Origin: Polytrichum commune
Lineage: Eukaryota; Streptophyta; Polytrichopsida; Polytrichales; Polytrichaceae
Direction: 5' to 3'
Assembly: GCA_950295325.1 (NCBI GenBank)
Contig: OX485806.1
Coordinates: forward strand, 434,001-498,000
Length of the DNA stretch: 64,000 nucleotides
Shown piece by piece: positions 31,837-41,131 of the stretch. The translations under genes were made by a program, and so were the position numbers. Within the stretch, counting starts at the first letter, position 1, and each line of letters opens with the position of its first letter. The notes under the pieces are model-generated. The model searched no databases and was not told the origin of the DNA. It worked only from the letters and a program-made list of their open reading frames with translations.

Positions 31837-32574
31837 TTTATGGACGCGCGTCCGTAAACATTACATCTCTTGACTTATTTTCTTATTGAATATCTCATAT
31901 CTTATTGAATCTCTCAGTGGCTCGTTGCATCATTGAGTATCTCAATCTATTTTCATTGGCTCATTGAGCATTTACAAGTAGGTTTACGGACGCGCGTCCG
32001 TAAACATGCATCCTTTTGGTGTCACATGGTGGTATGTCATCTACAATGTGGGCTGTGAATTATTATCTATTTTGATAGTATGCATATTTGTTCTGATGAA
32101 TATTTACGGACGAGCGTACGTAAATCTTGAACCTTTTGCATCTGTTCTAGTAATGAGGTAAAGGTAGGTTTACGGACGCGCGTCCGTAAACATACAAACC
32201 TCTTGCATCTGTTCAAGTAATGAGGTAAAGGTAGGTTTATGGACGCGCGTCCGTAAACATACAAACCTCTTGCATCTATTTAGTAATGAGGTAAAGGTAT
32301 GTTTACGGACGCGCGTCCGTAAACAGACAAACCGTTGGTACACATTCAAATACATTACTGGTAAGGCCAGGAAGTAAAATTTAGTGTAAATGTAAATGGG
32401 GTTGGGACTTCTTGGTTCCTTGCAACCCTATTTGTTTTGGACACAATTATCATTTGACATAGGGATGTTTACGGACGGGCGTCCGTAAACATACATTGTC
32501 TAATTTGCCAAGACGTTTGCACCTAACCCTGACATCTCTTATCAGATAATGATTTGCGGATGGGCGTCCGTAAA
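31837..32574. promoter_or_regulatory. Palindrome array upstream of the DUF7869 gene
   Basis: Eight copies of the element's palindrome at about 31837, 31982, 32104, 32170, 32235, 32300, 32468 and 32553. Four fall in a 65-bp tandem repeat (32090-32340: palindrome, ATACAAACCTCTTGCATCTG, TAATGAGGTAAAGGTA). It ends 54 bp before the start codon at 32628. With the 25164-25793 array it frames the gap between the two divergent genes. Confidence 0.78.
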
Positions 32575-32627
32575 CATACACTGCTTATGTTTTATCTCAT
32601 TCTTCATTTGGCTCTCTTGTAGTGGCC

Positions 32628-35600
32628 ATGGATTCCGACGTCGGTGATAGTGCGTCCGATTTCTCCTCGGAACCGTCAAGCTATGCTAGCGAGTTTGAAG
32701 ATGTCGTGGAACATGAAGCTACAAATGGTGTGGCCGATGCAGATGATGAAATCATACCACCATGTGAGGGTTATTCGCGGGAGCAGTGGGTTGATCTTGA
32801 TGTTGTACTACTTAATGCATGTGCCGTTCCCGTGGCCAACGGTGTTTGTAGGAACTCGAATCCAACGGATTGTATTGATGCAAAACCCTTCGGGGAGGAC
32901 GATGTTGGGGTGTGCATATTGAACTCCTTACTTCCATTGGAAGTGCCTCCTGGTTGGAGGTTCTCTCTCCGTCGATGGCCTTTGCGAAGTGTTCATCACG
33001 ATGGTGTGAGCTTCTGGGATCAATCCCGCCGATTTGAGCAACTGCAACAGTCTTTGTTCGCCACAATGCGTCCCAGACAAGGTCGTCGTAAATATGATTC
33101 CGTTCGTGTGCCTCGTGAACCCACGCAGCGTCGTCGAGATCATACATTGGGAGACACATCTATTAGGTCCGTAGCCACGAAGGATTGTTGTGCGAAGAAG
33201 TGCTGCCAACTATTTCCCCGTGACAAAATCAAATCTTTGAGGCAAGAGATGTGGCTTGCCGACTTTCGTATGCGGTCTGCCAAGAAACTTGAAGTACATC
33301 GCAACATGCACTTGGATGCCGGAGGTTGTAAGGTTGTGACCTTGGAAAATATAGAAGTTTGTTGCCGGGCATGGTACATTATTCATGCCGTTTCAAAGGC
33401 AGATTTTTATAGGTTCCGGAACTACTCGCTGCAAGGAAGGCGTTCTCGGTTCCATGGCAACTCAGGTACAAAGAAGCCCAAGGAGGCAACACTGCAAGCG
33501 GCTGCAACTTTGTCAACCATCATTATGCCATTAGCGGATGCAATGCCACACAAGACACGCACTTTGCCGTCGGGGGAAAAGGTTGTTCAGATGGTTTTAT
33601 CCACAAGGACAAAATGGAAGAACATACTCGTGGATGTTAATGAAGTTGGTGAAAATGTTGGATGTGGGCCGATTTCGTTGTCAAAATTGAGTGTGATCAA
33701 GAATCAACAGTTCACTGAATACATTACGAAGAGACCCGGGGATAAGTTTGCTAGGTGTTCTACTTGTGAAAAATATAAAGGCCTTCGAGACGTACATCCA
33801 ATAAGGACCGAGTCGCACACCAGACATCAACAGAAATACATTGAGCATGTCAACAACCAGGAGGCACACCGTCAAGACTACTACAAGAATCGCGCCTTAT
33901 CAATAATGAGGCCGAACGAGGTGTTGACAATCATTCATGACAAAATGGACCATGCGAAGACCGCTTGCCCTTGTTATGTTCGGAAAATAAAGGCCACATA
34001 TGGATATTTCAAGCTGCCAATATCTGTCACAGGTTCGTTGGTTTTCATTTTTTTGGCGTGCCCACATACTCATTTTTAAGAGTTACGGATGCGCATCCGT
34101 AACTCGTCTGTGCATGGTTGTTCCTTACTTGCGGCAATATCATATTTCCTTCATATATATGATATTGGAATGTACTTCTCATTTGTATGTCTTAATTCAG
34201 GTATGATTGCACATGGCCATGTGGACGTCAAGTATGCACATTATGGTTTGGATTTCTATCCAGACGACGCCAATCATACCGTAGGGTCTTTTGCAAAACT
34301 TCTACGAGATCTTGAGAGTCCGCCAACATCATCCTCGCGTGCTCTTTTTGTTGGATGTGGAACAACTCCAATTTATGAGGCTGTGCTAGAGGGGAAGGAA
34401 GTTTGTCTATCTTCACTTCAAGAACCGCCTGAACAATCCGTTCTTGCTAAACCTTTGCCTCGAACTCTACACGTGCAACTTGACAATTGTGCCAAAGATA
34501 ACAAATGTCGATACGTGTTTTGTTTTTAGTCATTGCTGGTAGCCAAGGGCATTTTCAAAGAAGTGTTTGTGTCTTTTTTGATGGTTGGCCACACGCACGA
34601 TGACATCGACGCTTCATTTGGACGTTGGAGTATGAAGTTGCACGAGGAGGATTTTCCGACAATTCCTCTTCTCATGAAATCATATATGGATTTGGACAAT
34701 GTGCCAGTCATTCCACATTTGATTGAAGAAGTGCCCGATTTCAAATAGTTTATAAAACCATTAATTCTTAAGGGGTTTGACCGACTAGTGGGCCACACCA
34801 AGGCTCAACAATTCCGATTTTATATGCGTGATGATGGTCTGCCCGCCATGCAATTCAAAGTTTTGTGCACTTCCCCGAATTGGGGTCCGGAGGAAGGGAT
34901 ACTCATTTGGCGCAAAAACGAAGATGGCAAATGTGTGCTACCTGATGGTGAGCCGAAGCCTTGCACACCCAGCCCCATGAGGAATGGGCCAGAAATCATC
35001 AAAGGTATATCCGGATTTATTGAGTATTGGAAAGAATTGTGCGAGGAAAACATCACAAGACGTGTTAGGGATACCCACGAACCATTGATTGCGTATTGGG
35101 ATCGCATTCGCACGGCATTGATAGCACCCGATGTTGATACACATTCATGTTAGACATAAGGGTTTTGGCCACAAAGTCGAGTGACAGTCGTGGAATCTGA
35201 GGCCATGTTGTTCAACAATGGGGACGTTCGTGAAGAGTTCGCTGCGGACGATCATTACGTTGGCCATGCTCGCAATCGACCGGAGCCGTCGTTTCGTGTT
35301 GGGGTTGATTGCCACGAAGGTTATTTGCTGCTCGTACGTGCTGGGGATGAGGAGCATCCCAAGCCAATTTGGTTGGTGAAAGCATTGTCATCACCAAACT
35401 TTGTTCCAACTAGTCCAAATTTTTGCCAAATTGAGGTGGAATATTGCCGTCCAAGCACCAAAGATCAAAATGTGCTCCGGACATATTTAGGGTGGGACAC
35501 CAAAAAAGGTTTCAAATGGACAATGGACTCATCATACGAACCGGTTTGGATAAACACAGATACCATACTTTGTGCTTGGAAACCACGCAAAGGTTCGAAA

Positions 35601-35729
35601 TCAAAGACAATGACCATCCTGCAAAAACATATAGATTTTGCCAAAGACAACTTGGCACGTATCGCAGCTGCAGAAAACGATCTTGAAAATGGAAATGAAG
35701 TTGAAGATGAAGATGAAGAGGGGGAATGA
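32628..35729 (+). pseudogene. DUF7869-type candidate transposase, two exons, four in-frame stops
   Basis: Starts at ATG 32628 after a CTCTTGTAG acceptor. Exon 1 (32628-34032) and exon 2 (34201-35729) join in phase 1 as Val-Thr-Gly-Met, giving a 978-codon frame. In order: an acidic N-terminus, Cys motifs (DCCAKKCC; FARCSTCEKYKG), VLTIIHDKMDHAKTACP, then AHGHVDVKYAHYGLDFYP, VQLDNCAKDNKCRYVF (about 561-576) and FLMVGHTHDDIDASFGRW (about 595-612), which are the hallmark of the DUF7869 family. It closes with a WLVKALSS...VEYCRP region and an acidic tail. Asp in HDKMD, Asp in LDNC and the GHTHDDID acidic cluster could form a DDE/D site; this is inference. Stops at 34527 (TAG), 34746 (TAG), 35151 (TAG) and 35157 (TAA) each need only one C:G to T:A change. 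Confidence 0.72.
34033..34200 (+). other. Intron of the DUF7869 gene with a palindrome
   Basis: Donor CACAG|GTTCGT and acceptor TTCAG|GTATGA, 168 nt. Contains the perfect palindrome GTTACGGATGCGCATCCGTAAC within 34080-34105 (given here in overlapping parts: left arm GTTACGGATGC, right arm GCATCCGTAAC). Confidence 0.65.
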
Positions 35730-36346
35730 TATTGATGTACGTCGGGACCAAAGTTAGTTGAAATGTGTATTTGTTTGTCATTAATATATGACATTGGGGT
35801 TGAATATTATATTAGACACATTTTATAGATTACAACTAGTATAATATTATTGCATGACTGTATTGATTTACGGATGTGGAATCACCCTTCCCATGCGCTA
35901 TCAAATGTTTTCTAGTATATGTTTATATTTACGGATGTGGAATCCAAACTATTTAATATTGCATATTATGTTAATTTGTAAATTCTAATTAACATTGTCA
36001 ATTTATTTTAAGTATTGTTGCAATTGGGATGTGCCATTCAATTCAACCACAATAGGCCAAGAGCTTTATGTTTCGGATGCGCATCCAAGAGTCAATACAT
36101 ATAAAATTAGATGGCTATTTATGGATTCATTACTTTTGTTCAACACAATCCCAAAAAAACCAAATAATCGTGTAATTGTGTCATTTGATTCTCATCCCCA
36201 TACTTACTATATTTAGTAATATATAGTTCCATCGCATATGGATTTCTAAAACATTATGATGTAATTGTTCCCGATGTTCCCGATGTTCCCTACGTTCACA
36301 ATATTCGCATCCGAAACTATGGGTCCAATTTATTTTGAGACTTTCC
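35730..36346. other. Subterminal right region of the outer element
   Basis: Non-coding, AT-rich, with half-palindromes TTTACGGATGTGGAATC at about 35868 and 35930 and TTCGGATGCGCATCC at about 36073. These look like decayed copies of the element's palindrome. CCCGATGTT is tandemly repeated near 36270. Confidence 0.5.
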
Positions 36347-36378
36347 AAAGTCTCCAAATAACGAATATAGTGTTTATG
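36347..36378. repeat. Right TIR and TATG target duplication of the outer element
   Basis: 28-bp inverted repeat (36347-36374) followed by TATG (36375-36378). Just inside, GAGACTTT-CC-AAAGTCTC forms a small hairpin that is absent at the left end. Confidence 0.82.
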
Positions 36379-36409
36379 TTACAATAATCATAATCCAATG
36401 ATGATGTAT

Positions 36410-37290
36410 GAAAAAACTATGGTCTTATTTATTATACTTTTTCTTTAATTTTAAGAATTATGAGTTCAAAATAATGTTTTTTCCTCTCATGGCATTAAAG
36501 TGGAGCTCTTCATTTGGTAATGTTTGTCAACGGCACCACGGGCCTTGGCTTGGTGGTTAGGGCTCATGGCCCCCAATGAGGAGGTTGTGGGTTCTATTCC
36601 CCATGCCGGCGTGGTGCTCACCACCTTAGTCCACCCAACTATGGTGGGGGGTCCTTGGACCTTGTTGTATGGGTACCTCAAAGTCCTTTGGGGGGATACC
36701 ATGTCCGGTATCTTCAAGGCACTAGTGGCTAGCTAGGAACTAGTATAGTGTGTCACTATAGTGTCCATCCTCGAAAGGGGAGAGTAGTATTGCCCCAATG
36801 TCCCCTTGTCCAGTGGGCATCGGGTCATTGACATTATGAACGGACACTTTATTCACGCCGGCCCCTTGCTAAAAAGGGACCGGAGTTTCTATCTATTCTA
36901 TCTATCTAATGTTTGTCAAGTAGGATAACATAGCATTGGGAAGAATAAAACTAACATATATACAAATACCATTTAACCACATCACAATGAGGACAAGACA
37001 TCAAGGTTGTGGGCAAATGCAAGGATTGTGGTTTTTAAAGTCTAGAGTATATAGTAGTTGATTATTCAAAGAGTTTCCCTTTACAAATAATGTATGTGAG
37101 GCATACAGTAGATAAGATAGTTCAATGAAAAACCAAAACAATTCTCCATGGAATGTGAATACTATATTTGCGATTGTGCTAGAAAACACACATTCAAATC
37201 AAAAAAATACTTTGAATGTGCAGCTCACACCTGCAAGTCTTGGTGGCCCCTTCAAAATATATCGCATTGTATAAACATGATGAAACTTGC
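36410..37290. repeat. Duplicated segment, copy 1 (interrupted by the SINE)
   Basis: Sequence from about 36470 and again after 36908 (GGATAACATAGCATTGGGAAGAAT through GGTTTTTAAAGT and GAAAACACACATTCAAATC) matches 59690-60120 at high identity. The region is non-coding. Confidence 0.75.
36519..36918 (+). mobile_element. tRNA-derived SINE with 11-bp target duplication
   Basis: 378 bp (36530-36907) flanked by AATGTTTGTCA on both sides (36519-36529 and 36908-36918). It contains a pol III box A-like GGCTTGGTGGTTAGG (36547-36561) and box B-like GGTTCTATTCC (36590-36600), and ends in a CTATCTATCT simple tail. The duplicated segment at 59690-60120 retains the uninterrupted AATGTTTGTCA site, so it serves as an empty-site control. 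Not a functional tRNA gene: it is too long and the cloverleaf is incomplete. Confidence 0.85.
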
Positions 37291-37586
37291 TAAAACAGTT
37301 GAACATGCAAACAAAACAAAAAAAGAAAACCACATGTTCCCAAAACAACTCTAGCCTACTCCGACGTCTTCAAATTGTGCTCCTTTGGGTCACCCAATAC
37401 TTGTATGCAACTTAGAAAGTGGTTATCCCTCGCATATATTTTTTGAATGTTGCATGATGAGGTTTTTGAACTTAATATCTTGATATTTAAGCGAATAAAT
37501 AATAATAAAGAATGATGGGAATTCTTTTGAAATAGCAGGCCCACATATATCCACAAAATTTCGCAAATAAATTATTTTTCTTCTGA

Positions 37587-38159
37587 TTATTTGTTGGAAG
37601 TGCGCCTCCTCAAATTTGCACTTCTTTTTTTTGTTACGAAAGTGAAACCCAAAGTGCCACATATACCTCTTTTTCTTTTTGATTCTCTGCTATTTTCGTT
37701 TTCAGTTTCGCCTTGATTTCCGTCCTTCAATACCAACTCTCCAAATTGCTTTTCCAATTCTCGGGATGCATCCTCGCTTAACAACTCCGAGTTTACCTCC
37801 AAAAGCAAGTGCCCGTCTCCATTATACACAACACATAAATTTGTGTCCGGCGTAGAGATAGCCAATGGAAATAACCCACCCGATTCAAAGAACACAAGAA
37901 GTCTGTCTCCGGGTTGTACTGCCTTCATAACATGGTGCTTCCTCCTCAATGTAACGCAATATGTAATCCCCTGACTTGTCAAACATTCAAGATATTGGAG
38001 AGAAAATTTAGATTCCTCAGCCAACTCGCCACCCCTATATACACACAACCTCATGCTAGGTGGACCTCCCAAGAAGGATGCGAATCCCATGCTGTATATG
38101 TGTGTGAGCCCAAAAGGGTGCCCACATTTAGTCTTAGACCCTTGAAACGTTAGTTGATG
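37587..38159 (-). CDS. Open frame of ~190 codons, unknown, possible exon
   Basis: The frame shows plausible protein composition (MGFASFLGGPPSMRLCVYRG; VMKAVQPGDRLLVFFESGG; a Lys/Arg tail) but lacks a good ATG at its 5' end and is probably an exon. It lies 3 kb downstream of the TNL gene on the same strand, so it might encode a post-LRR C-terminal region. The splice phase to the LRR exon does not fit simply, however. No family recognised. Confidence 0.35.
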   Translation of the reverse strand, partial: HQLTFQGSKTKCGHPFGLTHIYSMGFASFLGGPPSMRLCVYRGGELAEESKFSLQYLECLTSQGITYCVTLRRKHHVMKAVQPGDRLLVFFESGGLFPLAISTPDTNLCVVYNGDGHLLLEVNSELLSEDASRELEKQFGELVLKDGNQGETENENSRESKRKRGICGTLGFTFVTKKRSANLRRRTSNK

Positions 38160-39300
38160 CACTTTGAAGTAGCATGTTACTTCACAAAAATATAAAAAGA
38201 GTGAAATGTTAGTCTTAGAAGTACCATGTTGTAAGAGGCTAGGATGTGAGTTGTTATTGTGTTTTTACCTTCGGAAGGATTTGAGTGAATGAGGATAGGT
38301 AAGGAGAACTTGGATTGAGTAGTTAGTGAGTAGGCTAGTACAAATGGATGGAGACAACCAAAGTGACTCAAGAGGCAAGTGCATTCGAATTGGGATGAAT
38401 GGAGGATCACATGGAGCGCACAAGTGGACCACCTCATCATGGCCACTTAATGGGGAAGGCCCAAGGAAGAATGCAAGGTGGAGGATAAGCAAATTCTCAA
38501 AGCACCAATCAAATCACGAGTTAAGCATCGTGGTTTGAATTAAGTGGTGAGCGACGATTTGGGAAAGTAAGGGGAGAAAGTTATGGCGGCGGAAAGCGAA
38601 GGAGGCTAAGTTTGGGTTGAAGCATCCCAAGTTTGGTAAAGTGTGGTAGGTAGAAAGCCAAGGCTAGTTAAATGTTCGAATTAGGATCCTTGTTGATCAT
38701 TTGAGGGAGGAAGGCTTAGAAGATAGAATTGGCGCCTACTAAGTAGGAGGAAATCTCAAGGGCTTATCGTGAGCCTTGAGGGTGCTCACCCCCTCAAGCT
38801 TACTATATAATCCCTCATTCTTCCCTCACTCATCCTCTCTTTCCTTTGTGCTCCAAGGCACCCCACGAGTTATAAGTGTGGGTGTGGGAAGCCATATTGG
38901 AGCACATGTGTGTGCTTAGTTTTTAGTTTGAGAGCCAAGGCTTGTTAGCCTTGAAGAGGGCTTGACCTCTTGGTAGAATTAGTGTTGACGTGAAGGATTT
39001 TAAAGTTAATTCATGATTCCAATTTGTGGTACTTAAAGTTCATGTTTTGAATACACGTGGTTGCAAGTTCCATGTTTAAGAGTTGAGCACTTGATGTTGT
39101 GATGAGTGCAAAAATGTACTTGTGTGGATTAGTTAGTCTTAGTGAAGTTAGGAAATTCTCTCTCCCCCTCTCCTCTCTAGGATTTTAGGATTTTAGGATT
39201 AGAGAAGAATTGTGTGGTTAGAAAGGGGTTGTTAGTAGAATTAGGGAAATTAGGTAGGAAGATTAGTTAAGGGCTTGAATAATTAGTGAGGTAGTTGGGG
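38160..39300. other. Non-coding, possible promoter- or LTR-like sequence
   Basis: TACTATATAATCC at about 38808 looks like a TATA box, followed by a CT-rich tract. No flanking repeat pair was found, so an LTR could not be confirmed. Confidence 0.3.
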
Positions 39301-39314
39301 ATTACAACTACAAA

Positions 39315-39570
39315 GTTGTGGGTTCATGAAGGAGCTGGGTTTATGAAGGAGCTGGGTTTGTTTAGTTAGAAAGTAAAGAGCTGGGTTTATGAAGGACCTG
39401 GGTTTGTTTAGTTAGAAGCTAAGGAGCTGGGTTCATGAAGGAGCTGGGTTTATGAAGGAGCTGGGTTTGTTTAGTTAGAAGCTAAGAAGCTGGGTTTATG
39501 AAGGAGCTGGGTTTATGAAGGAGCTAGGTTTATGCAATTAGAAAGTAAAGAGATGGGTTCATGAAGGAGC
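39315..39570 (+). repeat. GAAGGAGCTGGGTTTATGAA minisatellite
   Basis: About a dozen copies of GAGCTGGGTTTATGAAG alternating with TTTAGTTAGAAGCTAAG. Confidence 0.8.
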
Positions 39571-41131
39571 TTAGTAGATAGCCTACCTAATTAGCTCATA
39601 GACAAGTAGTTAGTTACATTATGGTAGTTAGTGTTATGTGTGGCTTTCACAAGTAAATGTATTTGAGATTGACTATAGAGAATAGTGTTTTTTTAACACT
39701 TGCATCCTCTCTTTAAAAATAAACCACGTGCACAACTTAATGGAGAATGTGGAGCACTCTCGCGATGGCAAGACAAAGGAAGCAAAGACCAAAGGTGCGA
39801 GGGAGAGATTGACATAAGTCATATAAGTATTTCTTAATACTTAAAGGCTTATGTACGGTATGGAGACACCAATTAAATCCAAGACCACTTGAAGGGTGAA
39901 CCTTGTACTATGGACTCATCCAAGTCCAAATCCAATACCGCGGAGGAATGTGAGCCCAAACCCACTACTCGGACTACGGACGCTTAAGGGTGGGGGGTTT
40001 GGCCTCACAATGTGCTCGAATATTGAGCAGCACGTGATGACAATGCACTCTGCCTTCCTCGAAATGGTTGCCTCTGCTACCAGGAATCGGTCTCTAGCAG
40101 AACACCCGGCCATTCTACCTTTTGGAAGGAATGATGGAAGTCTATCCCCCAAATAGCTGATTATTTGTGCACAAGGTTCATCCTGCAAAAACTTCCATTT
40201 CTCATATGTACTTCATTCCCTTATTTATCATACGCTTTCATGAATCTCTCCACAACAAGAATATTGTATGTAGCAAGCCTCAAATATCATGGCCAATTAT
40301 TAATTATAAGACGTATGCACTACATGTATGTGACTACACATGTCTCCTTCAATATTAATAATCCATGATGAAGTGAGAGATCCATGGTTGTGTTTGAATA
40401 TTTCAAATCCACCTCTATGCCAACTAGGGTCTCTAGAGGTTTGGGATGTTAAGTACAACAACGCATATTGTATCGGTATTGAAAATTTTACTTTTCACAA
40501 CAAAAAAATTATAAAAAAAAATAAAAAAAATATTCAAGTCCAATTGATCCTATTCTCACTGCATAACAAGTTCAACAAATGATGAGGAATGTTATTTCAT
40601 GAGCCTACTCATCAAACAAAGATGGATAATGATTACACTTTTAGTTATTCTTAAGGACTAATATCTTGACTCACCATATATCCACCGATATGTTTTTTAT
40701 CACATGTATTTATAAACAATTCATAGCACATTTTCATTTACTAAAATTGCCTACAAACTTCCCAACATACTTCAAGAGTAACAAAAATACAATCGCATGT
40801 GCAATTAATGGGTACTACATATTGCATAGAAGCATCCCAAGTTAGTAGGCAACCCCTTTTGTACGTTCAAGAGTTAAACCACTATGAATTATAAAACTCT
40901 ACATTTATACCATTAGATTTGAATTCTCCACAAAACCACAATATTTTGTCCAATCTCTCTATAAATAAATATATTTCCATAAAATAGGCTGACACCCAAA
41001 CCCTTAAATGTAAGGAAAATAAGTACTACATTCATAGCAATTGTGGATTGCTCATAGAAGAAGAGGAGACAATATTTATCATTTGGCCACGGTGGGTTCC
41101 GGTGAATGTAACAATTCTAAGTATTTATTGT
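39571..41131. other. Non-coding AT-rich sequence
   Basis: A short GC-richer island at 39900-40160 has small open frames on both strands but no family resemblance. Nothing else seen. Confidence 0.35.

Larger units (their letters stand above)
2794..36374. mobile_element. Giant composite DNA transposon with 28-bp TIRs and TATG target duplication
   Basis: The 28 bp at 2794-2821 (starting AACACTATATTCG, ending GGAGACTTT) are the exact reverse complement of 36347-36374. The bases just outside are TATG on both sides (2790-2793 and 36375-36378), which fits a 4-bp target duplication. All copies found of the TTACGGACGCGCGTCCGTAA-type palindrome fall between these ends. Two divergently transcribed element genes lie inside: a minus-strand ParB/methyltransferase/HAD gene and a plus-strand DUF7869 gene. 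The span is 33.6 kb, but a 15.5-kb hAT element and smaller elements are nested inside; without the hAT it is about 18.1 kb. CACTA occurs two bases into the TIR, but the 4-bp duplication and coding content do not match classical CACTA elements. Superfamily unassigned. Confidence 0.8.

Noticed and set aside
5637-35159. U-to-C RNA editing or a variant genetic code explaining the in-frame stops
   Set aside because: All stops would be restored by T-to-C changes, as in hornwort or fern organelles. These genes, however, are nuclear with spliceosomal introns and the neighbouring TNL gene needs no correction. Deamination decay is simpler.
2796-36372. Classical CACTA/EnSpm element with 3-bp duplication
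   Set aside because: CACTA lies two bases inside the repeat, the 3-bp flanks (GAA and TTT) do not match, and no TNPD-type transposase is present.
2794-36374. Endogenous giant-virus insertion (because of ParB and methyltransferase domains)
   Set aside because: No viral hallmark gene (capsid, packaging ATPase, polymerase) was recognised, genes have several introns, and TIRs with a short duplication fit a transposon better.
36530-36907. tRNA gene
   Set aside because: Box A and box B are present, but the cloverleaf is incomplete and the unit has SINE length, tail and target duplications.
38700-39600. LTR retrotransposon
   Set aside because: A TATA-like motif and CT tract are present, but no second LTR, primer-binding site or gag/pol frame was seen.
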